A stretch of 64,000 bases of DNA from Siphlonurus alternatus (lineage: Eukaryota > Arthropoda > Insecta > Ephemeroptera > Siphlonuridae), in assembly GCA_949825025.1 (NCBI GenBank), contig OX463778.1, positions 1,316,501-1,380,500 on the forward strand, in the 5' to 3' direction. The notes below the pieces were generated by a model. It made no database searches and had not been told where the DNA came from. It worked only from the letters and a program-made list of their open reading frames with translations. Below are positions 63,769 through 64,000 of the stretch, one piece after another; position 1 is the stretch's first letter; every line of letters begins with the position of its first letter. The position numbers and the translations under genes are program-made.

Positions 63769-64000
63769 TGAGACACCACTAGATTGCCCTGGTCATAGGA
63801 CAGACCCAGCTGTGCCTCGTTTTTTCCCCAACAATGCCCCTTTGGAGTGCCAGACTTTCGGCCACGGTGAGACCCAGCCTCCACGGAATCACACCCGTAG
63901 GACCCGGGTCTATTACCCCGAGCATGACGTACGAATAGTGTCACCGCAGTGACCATCAGCCCCACCGCGACCGAGCTTTGCACCCTCTCCCCCGACCCAC
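63736..64000 (-). mobile_element. 3' end of another copy of the ORF-less R4/Dong-like element, runs off right edge
   Basis: (TTA)n (63689-63735), T-run, then sequence identical to 57731-58000 in the other copy, including CCTGGTCATAGGACAGACCC. Only the 3' end is inside the window. Confidence 0.85.

Overview
This is a 64-kb piece of a repeat-rich, AT-rich animal (invertebrate) nuclear genome. Genes have many short exons with GT/AG borders, introns are full of transposons, and simple repeats (TA, CT, TTTA, TAA) are abundant. The chymotrypsin/brachyurin-like flavour of the S1 protease homologue, the heavy microsatellite load and the Dong/R4-type retrotransposons make an arthropod, perhaps a crustacean, my best guess. 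The sequence does not prove it, and a short-chain collagen would also fit several other invertebrate phyla.

Four host genes can be modelled, with splice phase agreeing at every junction checked. (1) Minus strand, left edge: the first two coding exons of a hamartin (TSC1) homologue, start codon at 422. (2) Minus strand, 15245 to 8846: a complete 13-exon GPR107/GPR108-like gene (587 aa) of the GOST seven-helix Golgi family, with a basic RRRKR luminal cleavage site. (3) Plus strand, 22764 to 45338: a complete 11-exon short collagen (640 aa) with signal peptide, coiled coil, two short Gly-X-Y blocks and a full double C4/NC1 domain of the type IV collagen kind. (4) Minus strand, 57365 to 51592: an S1-family serine protease homologue (269 aa seen, 5' end missing) whose catalytic His is Tyr and catalytic Ser is Pro, so it should be inactive.

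Most of the rest is mobile DNA. 0.9-4.0 kb holds a TTAA-flanked fold-back element with two 902-bp near-identical inverted arms carrying a tRNA-like box. 15.3-20.0 kb and 31.0-34.5 kb hold two copies, in opposite orientation, of a large fold-back element built from 89-bp repeats. One has a perfect 5-bp target duplication; the other carries a second 1.24-kb insertion whose empty site is preserved in its sister. 35.2-39.1 kb is a 5S-rRNA-derived SINE split by a 3.4-kb fold-back element with a 9-bp target duplication. 46.1-50.5 kb is an LTR retroelement remnant with 4-bp target duplications; it contains a baculovirus-F/errantivirus-like envelope reading frame in antisense to the LTR. 57.6-64.0 kb is a head-to-tail stack of at least four R2/R4/Dong-type retrotransposon copies, all sitting in TAA repeats. 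At least five sorts of TTAA-flanked small fold-back elements and two elements with perfect 8-bp duplications fill the introns.

Host genes occupy alternating strands and show no functional linkage. The main biology is therefore (a) the short collagen, (b) the dead protease, and (c) the layered transposon insertions, which can be ordered in time because several interrupt one another.
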